A DNA stretch of 64,000 nucleotides, taken from positions 49,808,439-49,872,438 of the forward strand of contig NC_060062.1 of assembly GCF_020283565.1 (NCBI RefSeq), given 5' to 3'. This DNA is from Trifolium pratense. Taxonomy: Eukaryota > Streptophyta > Magnoliopsida > Fabales > Fabaceae. The notes below the pieces were generated by a model. That model had not been told where the DNA came from and made no database searches. It saw only the letters and a program-made list of their open reading frames with translations. Numbering within the stretch: the stretch's first letter is position 1; each line of letters starts with the position of its first letter. The translations under genes were made by a program, and so were the position numbers. Shown piece after piece: positions 56,210 through 64,000 of the stretch.

Positions 56210-57032
56210 ATCTCCCCCTTTGGCAAATTTTGGCTAAAACAACATTGGACCAGTATATAGAGAGATACAGTATTACCTTTCCTTCGAGTCAACATGATCA
56301 CACAACTAGGAAAGAAAGTAACACATAGTAAAACTACTTCCAAGATAGTCAAGTAGCATCAGAGGCAATGCAACAGCGGAATAAAAACAACTAGCCTCAT
56401 GGAACAACACAAGGGAGAAATAAACTCCCATAGTAGGTGCTAAGTAGGAGAAATAAACTCCTAATAGTGTAAGCGCGTATCCATTCATCATAAGAACAAC
56501 AGGAAAAATAAATTCCCATAAAACATCTGAGAAAAATAAATTCTCAGTCATACTAGATAGTGGACTCAATAGTCAGGTGCCATAACACTTGGCACAACAT
56601 TTGTCGTCAAATACATTCAGGCGACCAAGAGATAATTTCACTCACACTCCCCCTGAATTCATGCATACACACACCAGATAGAGAAAGAATATTTACTACT
56701 CCCCCTCAGTACATGCATATTACTCACACTCCCCCTCAATACGAGCATACGAACAATTCATGCAAAAAACAGTCAACAGTCACCAGATGTGAGAACATCT
56801 GACCACACACTTGTCACACACACACACACTACTCCCCCTTTTTAGCCACAATTTAGACAAACATCAGGAATAGGAAATCATAGTGTACCAGAGCATAGAG
56901 AATATCAGTGTGCAGTTATTACAGACCATAGAGCACACACAGGTGCTAGAAATTCAGGGCCTAGCCCATAAAAGAAACACCAAGAAAAACAACAAAAGTA
57001 CATCAGAAACAAATATAAGGAAACATCAGAAA
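56210..57032 (-). promoter_or_regulatory. Cluster of polypurine tracts between env-like ORF and LTR
   Basis: On plus, the words TCTCCCCCTTT (56210), ACTCCCCCTGAATT (56646), ACTCCCCCTCAGTA (56699), ACTCCCCCTCAATA (56730) and ACTCCCCCTTTTTAG (56831) mark at least five AGGGGGAG-type tracts on the coding strand. Only the one next to the LTR is needed to prime plus-strand DNA; the others are the multiple-PPT signature of Sireviruses. Confidence 0.8.
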
Positions 57033-59099
57033 TCAGAGTGAAGAACTTTCATCAGAGTCCTCCATCACATCCTCAGAACCATCCTCAGACTCACTAGCCT
57101 CTTCTCCTTCTTGTCCATTTGACTCACCCTCAGCCATCTCAGCAGCTTCCTCAGCCTTGAGAGCCTCAATTACACGGTCTATTTTCAGCTTCCTGGCCTC
57201 AAGAGCTCTGCTAGTTTCAGTAAGATCAGCAATCATCTGTTTTCTTGAAAGTACACCAGTCTGGACAGATGTGCCAACACCTGCTGCAACATTTGTCCCA
57301 TCCAGCAGTCTCTGCTCAATCACCAACACCCCTTTCCTTTTGCAAGGAACATCAGAACTTCTTAGTATATCTGGGTGTTGTTCAAGCATAATGTTGCATA
57401 GCAGAGTGGGGAGAGCAACTGGCTTCTCAACAGCATATGTTAAAGCATGACTTAAGGTTTCTTGAAAGAAATATGACCCATAATCAAATTTTGCCTTTGT
57501 ACCCACAGCATATATGAACTTTCCCAACCCTCTGGCCACATCACCTGAATGGGTTGTAGGGACCCAGTTGTGTGCAGCTATCCTATTCAAAACAGCATAA
57601 AATGGAGAGAGGGAAGTTGCAGACAACTTAGCCTTGCTTGGCCATACCTTAACTCTTCCTCCAGTGAGGACCTTGCAGATTTCATTATCTGTGGCTTTCA
57701 GAGGAGCCACTTCTTCAGAATCCCTTTGCAAATATTGGTTGATCACAGTTGGAGAGAATTGAACACACTTTCCTCGTACAAAAACTTGCCTATATTCAGG
57801 GCTTTTTGGATCATTACAGTCTGCAGCCACATTAATCAAAAATTCCTTGACAAGCCTGTCATAGCACTTGTCCAAACCAACCACAGTTTTCATCAAACCT
57901 GCATACTCAAGAGTTTCTACAACACTAGGGCATTCAAGGATATCAGCTTTCAAATTTCTTTCCAGAGCTAACCTTCTATGATACACAAACTTCCACCTTG
58001 CAGACCCATTTTCCAGATGAAATGAAACATTATCTAATGGAGCAGATGGAACTGTTTGAGGGATCTTTTTCCTTCCTATACTCTTCCTAGATGTGCTACC
58101 AGATGCAGCACCATCTGTCTCTGGCTCAAAATCAGAATCACTATTTGGTGGAGCTTTTCTCTTCTTAGTTTCAGTTCTAGGAACCACTTTACTGACAGTT
58201 TTTGGAGGTCCATACACAGGCTTTTTACCAGTACCCTTTCCAGCCTTAGAGGGTTTGGGTGTTTGGACAGGTGTGCTAGCAGTCTCTACACCTTTATTAA
58301 TCCTACTTCTAGTCCTCCTAGCTACACTAGCTTCAGAATGTGCAGGAATAGCCTTATCACTAGCTGTAGTTTCATTTTCATTAACAATGATTACCTCAGG
58401 AGTTTCATTCACAACTTTATCAGAACCCGCTTCTTTATCAGTATCCTTAGGTGGGGGACTCTCATCAGACTCAGAATAGTCCACAAGGTTCTCTTGTGCC
58501 AAAGATGTGGTAACATCTGGCACCACATTTGGCGCAGCGCCATGTGTTGCAACACTTGGCGCAACATGAGTCTCAGAAGCAGTTTTCTTAATGGACTCAT
58601 CAGCAACAGGATTATTGGTCTCAGTAGAAGCACCAACATTATCATCATCAGCAACAGGGGAGTTAGGAACACTTTTCCCCAAATTTTCAGACACAGTAGG
58701 TTTCTCTAAACCTAGGTTTTCAACAGAATTTGGAGTATCAGAGTTTTGATTAAGTGAGTTCTTACCAGATGTGTCAACATTAACCTCTGCAGCTTTTACG
58801 ACAGGAGTAGCAACACCACTCGATGGAAGTGGATCAACATGCAGTTCAGACATTGTAAAACTTCTTCTCGATTCAGTTCGCGATTTCTTGCTCTTCTTCT
58901 TCGCTTTCTTAATTGAAGAGGAGGGAGATGAAGGATTTATGCTCGTTCGTGATAATTTTTCCTTTTTCGCAACTGATTTTCTCCTCATCGTTGGACTTGT
59001 GGAAGGTATGGTGGTGAGAGGAACAGCATCGATTACCACCTTTTGTAGTGATGGAGTAGCATCTGACTTTGTTGGTGAAGATTTGACAGAGTTCGACAT
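57033..59099 (-). CDS. Sirevirus envelope-like protein (ORF after pol)
   Basis: Open reading frame of 688 codons from MSNSVKSSPTKSD (ATG 59099). The frame is open up to an ATG at 59285, but those extra 62 residues are leader-like. N-terminal half: low-complexity, basic, Ser/Thr/Pro-rich (KKAKKKSKKSRTESRRSF resembles a nuclear-localisation stretch). Middle: a conserved globular block including FVRGKCVQFSPTVINQYL and GLGKFIYAVGTKAKFDYGSY, as in the family called putative plant transposon protein. C-terminus: helical KQMIADLTETSRALEARKLK then acidic (ESEDGSEDVMEDSDESSSL). I see no signal peptide or clear membrane anchor in the short form, so envelope-like is a positional name. Its role is unknown. 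Confidence 0.82.
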   Translation of the reverse strand: MSNSVKSSPTKSDATPSLQKVVIDAVPLTTIPSTSPTMRRKSVAKKEKLSRTSINPSSPSSSIKKAKKKSKKSRTESRRSFTMSELHVDPLPSSGVATPVVKAAEVNVDTSGKNSLNQNSDTPNSVENLGLEKPTVSENLGKSVPNSPVADDDNVGASTETNNPVADESIKKTASETHVAPSVATHGAAPNVVPDVTTSLAQENLVDYSESDESPPPKDTDKEAGSDKVVNETPEVIIVNENETTASDKAIPAHSEASVARRTRSRINKGVETASTPVQTPKPSKAGKGTGKKPVYGPPKTVSKVVPRTETKKRKAPPNSDSDFEPETDGAASGSTSRKSIGRKKIPQTVPSAPLDNVSFHLENGSARWKFVYHRRLALERNLKADILECPSVVETLEYAGLMKTVVGLDKCYDRLVKEFLINVAADCNDPKSPEYRQVFVRGKCVQFSPTVINQYLQRDSEEVAPLKATDNEICKVLTGGRVKVWPSKAKLSATSLSPFYAVLNRIAAHNWVPTTHSGDVARGLGKFIYAVGTKAKFDYGSYFFQETLSHALTYAVEKPVALPTLLCNIMLEQHPDILRSSDVPCKRKGVLVIEQRLLDGTNVAAGVGTSVQTGVLSRKQMIADLTETSRALEARKLKIDRVIEALKAEEAAEMAEGESNGQEGEEASESEDGSEDVMEDSDESSSL

Positions 59100-59300
59100 G
59101 ATTTGGATTTGAGGTTTTCTGAGAAAAGGAGAAGTCAGAGAGATGTTGATGAGGAAGATAGAGAGTTCGTGAGAGAGAGAATAGATGAAAAATAATGATT
59201 GTGGTTGATGGAGGTTGAGGGAAGTTGAATGAGAACTTCCTTGATTTGCGTGTAACTTAAAGTGATGAGAGGTAGTTACACGCATTGCCTGCTGTAACTG

Positions 59301-62300
59301 CTATTTGTCTTCAAAAAGGCAAATTCCAAGTTTGCCTCTTAAATTTTCAAATTGACTTGCATCTAACGCCTTAGTAAAAATGTCTGCTAACTGTTCTTCA
59401 GATGCAATGTGCTCAAGTGTAACAATTTTTTCTTCTACAAGCTCCCTTATAAAATGATGACGTATATCAATGTGCTTAGTCCTACTATGTTGAATAGGAT
59501 TTTTAGAGATGTTTATAGCACTCAGATTGTCACAGTAAAGTGTCATGACATCTTGCTCCACACTATACTCCTTCAACATTTGTCTCATCCATAACAATTG
59601 AGAGCAACTACTCCCAGCTGCTATATATTCTGCCTCAGCTGTTGATAGAGACACACTATTTTGCTTCTTACTAAACCAAGATACTAGATTGTTTCCCAAG
59701 AAGAAACATGCACCAGAGGTGCTCTTTCTATCATCAGCACTTCCAGCCCAATCTGCATCACAAAATCCAATTAAGGTAGAATCATTGCCATGAGTGTATA
59801 GAATTCCATAGCCACATGTGCCATTGACATATTTGAAGATCCTCTTTACTTGAGTCAGATGACTCATCTTGGGTTCAGATTGGTATCTAGCACAAACACC
59901 AACTGCAAACATGATATCAGGCCTGCTAGCTGTGAGATATAGTAAGCTCCCAATCATACTTCTATAGAGACTTTGATCCACATCAACCCCTTTCTCATCT
60001 TTGGTGAGCTTCAAGTGTGTAGGTGCAGGTGTCCTTTTGTGACTACCACCTTCCATACCAAATTTCTTCACAATGTTTCTTGCATATTTTTCTTGAGAGA
60101 TAAATATGGTGTCTTCCATTTGTTTGACCTGAAGACCTAAAAAATAAGTTAGCTCACCTACAAGACTCATTTCAAATTCAGATTGCATTTGATGCACAAA
60201 GTGTTCCACCATTTGTCGCGACATTCCACCAAATACAATATCATCCACATAGATCTGAGCTATCATCAGCTTCCCTTTTTCTTCTCTTACAAACAGGGTT
60301 TTATCATTACCACCCTTCTTGTATCCATGGCTGACAAGAAATTCAGTCAACCTTTCATACCATGCTCTAGGGGCTTGTTTCAATCCATAAAGTGCTTTCT
60401 TTAGTTTGTAAACATGGTTAGGAAAGCTTGGATCTACAAACCCTTTTGGTTGCTCAACATATACCTCTTCATTTAGATAGCCATTTAGGAATGCACTTTT
60501 TACATCCATTTGATATAGCTTGAATTTCAAAATGCATGCCACAGCCAAGAGTAATCTTATGGACTCCAAGCGAGCAACTGGAGCAAAAGTCTCATCAAAA
60601 TCTACTCCTTCTATCTGGGTGTATCCTTGTGCTACAAGTCTGGCTTTATTTCTAGTAATATCACCATTTTCATCAGTTTTGTTCTTGTACACCCATTTTG
60701 TACCAATAACATTTATACCATCTGGTCTAGGTACTAGATCCCATACCTCACTTCTTTTGAACTGAGTTAGTTCCTCCTGCATAGCATTGATCCAGTATTC
60801 ATCAGTCAAAGCTTCTTTAACATTCTTTGGTTCAATCTTTGATATGAAACATGAATTGGAGATTGCTTCTTTTGATCTTCTTGTTGCAATTCCTTGATTT
60901 GGATTTCCAATGACAAGTTCCAGAGGATGATTCTTCTGTGTTCTAGTGGATGGTCCCTTGTTTGGTCTAGGAACCTCTGTAGTAGACTCAGAATGTTGAT
61001 CAGGTTCAGGTTCAGTTTGATCATCATCAGGTGTTGGGACAGGTGTTATGACATCTGTCTCTTCAGCTGGATCTGCACTTGTTGTATCACTGTCATCAAC
61101 AACAACATTAATTGATTCCATCATAGTTCTTGTTCTGGAGTTAAAAACCCTATACGCTCTGCTATTGGTTGAGTAACCTAAAAATATCCCCTCATCACTT
61201 TTGGGATCCAATTTTCTCCTAGGTTCTCTATCTGCCAAAATATAACATTTTGACCCAAACACATGGAAGTACTTCACAGTTGGCTTCCTATTCTTCCATA
61301 GTTCATACAATGTTGTAGCAGTACCTTTCCTTAATGTTACTCTATTGTGAATGTAACATGCTGTATTCATGGCTTCAGCCCAGAACTTGTAAGGAACATT
61401 TTTGGCATGCAACATTACTCTAGCAGATTCTTGTAAGGTTCTATTCTTTCTTTCAACCACACCATTTTGTTGAGGTGTAATTGGTGAAGAGAATTCATGA
61501 ATTATTCCTTCAGCAGCACAAAAATCAGCAAATTTAGAGTTTTCAAATTCCTTACCATGGTCACTTCTGATTCTTACAATACCACAGTCTTTCTCTTTTT
61601 GAAGTTGTATACAAAGATTTTTGAATTCTTCAAAAGTCTCAGATTTTTCCCTAATGAAATTCACCCAAGTATACCTAGAGAAGTCATCAACTATAACAAG
61701 AACATATTTCTTACCTCCAAGACTCTCAACTTGTATGGGCCCCATCAGATCCATATGTAGTAACTCAAGAACTCTAGAGGTGGACAAGTGTTGCAACTTT
61801 TGGTGCGACACTTTGGTTTGCTTCCCAATCTGACATTCACCACAGATATTGCCTTCCTGTATCTGTAAGATTGGTAATCCTCTGACAGCTTCCTCTGATA
61901 TGACTCTCTTCATGCTCTTCAGGTTAAGGTGTCCTAATTTTTGATGCCATAGCTTAACCTCTTCATTTTTAGTTAAGAGACATGTAGATACATTACCTTC
62001 TTCAAGAGGGATCCACAAGTAGCAGTTGTCTTTTGATCTAACACCCCTCATAAGGATGTCTCCTTCATCATTGCTGACCAGACATTCATTTTTTGTAAAG
62101 TTGACTTTCATGCCTTGATCACATAGTTGGCTTATACTGATTAGATTGGCAGTTAGTCCTTTTACAAGGAGAACATTTTCAAGTTTTGGTAGACCATGAT
62201 CAATCAGTCTTCCAATACCTCTGATTTCCCCCTTTGCTCCATCTCCAAATGTCACAAAACTTGTAGCATAGGATTTTACTTCTTTTAAATATTTTTCAAC

Positions 62301-63998
62301 ACCAGTCATGTGTCTAGAACAACCACTATCAAAGTACCAATCTTCTTTTGATGAGGCTCTGAGAGACGTATGGGCAATCAAACCTTTCTTACTGCTTTCA
62401 GCTGTATACTCCTTGGTATTGGTTGCATCATCTTTTTGCTTCCATTCCATCTTTGTTTTAGTGATGGATTGATCAGGTTCTTGTGGAATTTCACTTGGAT
62501 AACCATACAGTTTGTAGCAATAAGGCCTTATGTGCCCCTTTCTTCCACAGTGATGACATCTCCATGAATGATACCTGCTTCTTGGTCTAGGTATAAACCT
62601 AGGTCTCTGCCATCTTTGCTGATGTGGTGCCATATGTGGCAACACTTGTCTCTGCTGTCTAAGAGACAGGTGTGGCGACATCCTGTCATGCATTTTTGGA
62701 GACGGTTGTTTACTCAACTCAGGCAAAAATTTCCCTTCCTTGTTGTAATCCATAATCCTATTGACATTTTTGTATTCATACCCAATGCCTGTTTTGGATC
62801 TACTAGGAGCAGGCAAAGTTTCCAGAATTTCATCTAGATCACTTCCTTTGAATAGCCTAAGAACATGCTTCTTTAAATTCTCAAGATGAGAGTTTAATTC
62901 AGTTACCTCTTCATTCAGATGGGCTATCTCAGTCAGTTGTTTGATCTTGTCAGCTTCTAAGTTGATGATAGTTGCCTTCTGTTCCTCAATGATCTTTAAA
63001 CTATCTTCCCATTTAGTACTAAATTCAGAGACTCTTGATAAATTAGCAGCTTTCTCAGTTTGCAACTTAGTGATTGTCTCTTTTTGCTCTTCAGAGACTC
63101 TGCAGACTTCTGCACTCTTCAGACACAGCTTTTTATATGATTCAGCAAGTTCATCAAAGGTTAGTTCTTCTTCACATGATTCAGTGTCAGATGTGCAAAC
63201 ACTTGTCAACACATGTATAGCTTTTGCAGTATCGGCTTCTCCTTCAGAATCTTCATCTGACCAAGTTACAGTTAACCCCTTCTTTTGTTTCTTCAGAAAG
63301 GTTCCACATTCACTTCTAATGTGTCCAAACCCTTCACATTCATGACATTGAACACCTTTATTTGGAGCTGATTTCTCATCTGTTACAGGTTTTCTGAAAT
63401 TCCTGTAAGTGTTGCGACCAATGTCAGCTGCACCTGTCCTAGAGCGTTTGTCCATTCTCTTTAGTACCTTATTAAATTGTTTTCCCAAAAGAACCATTGC
63501 ATCAGAGATGCTTTGTTCAGATTCTGTGTCACTTAGTTGATCTTCTTCCTCAGCATTTGAAACAAAAGCAATACTTTTGTTTTTCTTATCCATCTTTTCA
63601 TTTGTGGCTACCTCATAGGTTTGTAGTGAACCAACCAGTTCATCTAGCTTCATATCTGTGATATCCTTTGCTTCTTCTATAGCTGTGACTTTCATGTCAA
63701 ACTTCTTAGGTAGAGACCTGAGCATTTTTCTTACCAGCTTTTCTTCAGGTATCTTTTCACCCAAGGCATCAAATTGATTGTCAAAATCAAGTATGGTCAT
63801 GTGAAAATCCTGAATGGTTTCATCATCATTCATTCTCAGATTCTCAAACTTAGTTGTTAAGAGTTGTAGTTTAGACAGCTTCACTTTAGAGGTACCTTCA
63901 TGAACAGTCTCAAGAATTGTCCAAGCTTCCTTAGCACAGACACACTTTTTGATGAGTCTGAATATGTGCTTGTCAACACCATTATATAGTGCATACAA
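59301..63998 (-). CDS. Sirevirus gag-pol polyprotein, 5' end outside window
   Basis: Unbroken for 1565 codons; the true start lies beyond 64000 (the usual gag beginning is missing). Gag part: [19 protein letters not shown]; zinc knuckle 1 at residues 218-231 ([14 protein letters not shown]); coiled coil about 285-380; zinc knuckle 2 at 481-494 ([14 protein letters not shown]). Protease: DSG at 557-559. Integrase: HHCC zinc site H685, H690, C719, C722; catalytic D749, D813, E849. [22 protein letters not shown] at 1250-1253. RNase [10 protein letters not shown] at 1412-1420, [14 protein letters not shown]. All catalytic motifs present. It makes the particle shell, matures it, copies RNA to DNA and integrates it. 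Stop at 59301; the env-like ORF follows in the same orientation. Confidence 0.93.
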   Translation of the reverse strand: MYALYNGVDKHIFRLIKKCVCAKEAWTILETVHEGTSKVKLSKLQLLTTKFENLRMNDDETIQDFHMTILDFDNQFDALGEKIPEEKLVRKMLRSLPKKFDMKVTAIEEAKDITDMKLDELVGSLQTYEVATNEKMDKKNKSIAFVSNAEEEDQLSDTESEQSISDAMVLLGKQFNKVLKRMDKRSRTGAADIGRNTYRNFRKPVTDEKSAPNKGVQCHECEGFGHIRSECGTFLKKQKKGLTVTWSDEDSEGEADTAKAIHVLTSVCTSDTESCEEELTFDELAESYKKLCLKSAEVCRVSEEQKETITKLQTEKAANLSRVSEFSTKWEDSLKIIEEQKATIINLEADKIKQLTEIAHLNEEVTELNSHLENLKKHVLRLFKGSDLDEILETLPAPSRSKTGIGYEYKNVNRIMDYNKEGKFLPELSKQPSPKMHDRMSPHLSLRQQRQVLPHMAPHQQRWQRPRFIPRPRSRYHSWRCHHCGRKGHIRPYCYKLYGYPSEIPQEPDQSITKTKMEWKQKDDATNTKEYTAESSKKGLIAHTSLRASSKEDWYFDSGCSRHMTGVEKYLKEVKSYATSFVTFGDGAKGEIRGIGRLIDHGLPKLENVLLVKGLTANLISISQLCDQGMKVNFTKNECLVSNDEGDILMRGVRSKDNCYLWIPLEEGNVSTCLLTKNEEVKLWHQKLGHLNLKSMKRVISEEAVRGLPILQIQEGNICGECQIGKQTKVSHQKLQHLSTSRVLELLHMDLMGPIQVESLGGKKYVLVIVDDFSRYTWVNFIREKSETFEEFKNLCIQLQKEKDCGIVRIRSDHGKEFENSKFADFCAAEGIIHEFSSPITPQQNGVVERKNRTLQESARVMLHAKNVPYKFWAEAMNTACYIHNRVTLRKGTATTLYELWKNRKPTVKYFHVFGSKCYILADREPRRKLDPKSDEGIFLGYSTNSRAYRVFNSRTRTMMESINVVVDDSDTTSADPAEETDVITPVPTPDDDQTEPEPDQHSESTTEVPRPNKGPSTRTQKNHPLELVIGNPNQGIATRRSKEAISNSCFISKIEPKNVKEALTDEYWINAMQEELTQFKRSEVWDLVPRPDGINVIGTKWVYKNKTDENGDITRNKARLVAQGYTQIEGVDFDETFAPVARLESIRLLLAVACILKFKLYQMDVKSAFLNGYLNEEVYVEQPKGFVDPSFPNHVYKLKKALYGLKQAPRAWYERLTEFLVSHGYKKGGNDKTLFVREEKGKLMIAQIYVDDIVFGGMSRQMVEHFVHQMQSEFEMSLVGELTYFLGLQVKQMEDTIFISQEKYARNIVKKFGMEGGSHKRTPAPTHLKLTKDEKGVDVDQSLYRSMIGSLLYLTASRPDIMFAVGVCARYQSEPKMSHLTQVKRIFKYVNGTCGYGILYTHGNDSTLIGFCDADWAGSADDRKSTSGACFFLGNNLVSWFSKKQNSVSLSTAEAEYIAAGSSCSQLLWMRQMLKEYSVEQDVMTLYCDNLSAINISKNPIQHSRTKHIDIRHHFIRELVEEKIVTLEHIASEEQLADIFTKALDASQFENLRGKLGICLFEDK

Positions 63999-64000
63999 TG

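Larger units (their letters stand above)
55171..64000 (-). mobile_element. Sirevirus-type Ty1/copia retrotransposon, 3' part, runs off the window
   Basis: Minus-strand order: gag-pol (63998-59301), envelope-like ORF (59099-57033), a spacer with repeated polypurine tracts (57032-56210) and the 3' LTR (56209-55171). The envelope-like ORF after pol, long coiled-coil gag, and repeated polypurine tracts before the LTR are hallmarks of the Sirevirus (SIRE1/Maximus) lineage, common in legumes. The 5' LTR, primer binding site and gag start lie beyond 64000. Both ORFs are open, so this is a recent insertion. Confidence 0.9.

Noticed and set aside
57157..59112. Several plus-strand ORFs of 87-217 codons opposite the env-like ORF
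   Set aside because: Antisense shadows of a real minus-strand ORF; no recognised domain.
59100..59285. N-terminal extension of the env-like ORF with a hydrophobic stretch resembling a signal peptide
   Set aside because: The next ATG at 59099 begins a typical hydrophilic start, and the extension lies only 15 bp from the pol stop in leader-like sequence; a signal peptide is not supported.

Overview
The window is nuclear DNA from a flowering plant, most likely a legume (Fabaceae). Reasons: genes with GT-AG introns, strong A+T richness, plant-specific genes (flavanone 3-hydroxylase, plant MED4, DNAJ11-type chaperone), and a dense load of plant transposons (Sirevirus and other Ty1/copia, L1-type LINEs, tRNA-derived SINEs, Stowaway and Mutator-like MITEs, Helitrons). 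The legume assignment is inference from protein similarity recalled by eye; species is not determined.

Four host genes can be supported. (1) The 3' part of F3H (naringenin/flavanone 3-dioxygenase), plus strand, 1-1755, with its 5' exons outside the window. (2) A complete ten-exon APE2 (AP endonuclease 2, DNA repair), plus strand, 14002-19621; all exon phases join into one 610-residue protein ending in a GRF zinc finger and carrying a PCNA-binding (PIP) box. (3) MED4 (Mediator subunit 4), minus strand, an intron-free 400-residue CDS at 25570-26772 with a probable 3-kb intron in its 5' UTR and a promoter near 30030. (4) A DNAJ11-like small plastid J-protein, minus strand, 45141-45602. They are unrelated housekeeping or specialised-metabolism genes and form no cluster.

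The rest is transposon-derived. 3.8-6.3 kb: two SINEs with target-site duplications (TSDs) and a 1.8-kb Mutator-like terminal-inverted-repeat (TIR) element. 6.95-12.2 kb: one copia element with a broken pol, four LTR copies and a duplicated gag fragment, all inside one 5-bp TSD. 20.7-23.0 kb: MITEs, a SINE and a small Helitron with stacked 5' ends. 30-33 kb: a SINE, a degenerate tandem-repeat field and a Stowaway. 33.1-43.4 kb: three LINEs interleaved with TIR elements, one inserted in the tail of a LINE. 43.6-55 kb: a Helitron-type RPA fragment, MITEs, long-TIR elements and an RNase H relic. 55.2-64 kb: a Sirevirus (copia) with 3' LTR, polypurine-tract cluster, envelope-like ORF and an unbroken gag-pol ORF running off the window end.

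I found no convincing new multi-gene system. The most interesting structures are: (a) TIR elements with different ends but exact 9-bp TSDs, two of which share an internal array of GAAACCATT...AATGGTTTC dyads; (b) the multi-LTR copia; (c) a plant LINE with a twin-priming-type 5' inversion; (d) an insertion whose empty-site paralogue lies 5 kb away in the same window; (e) an apparently intact Sirevirus.
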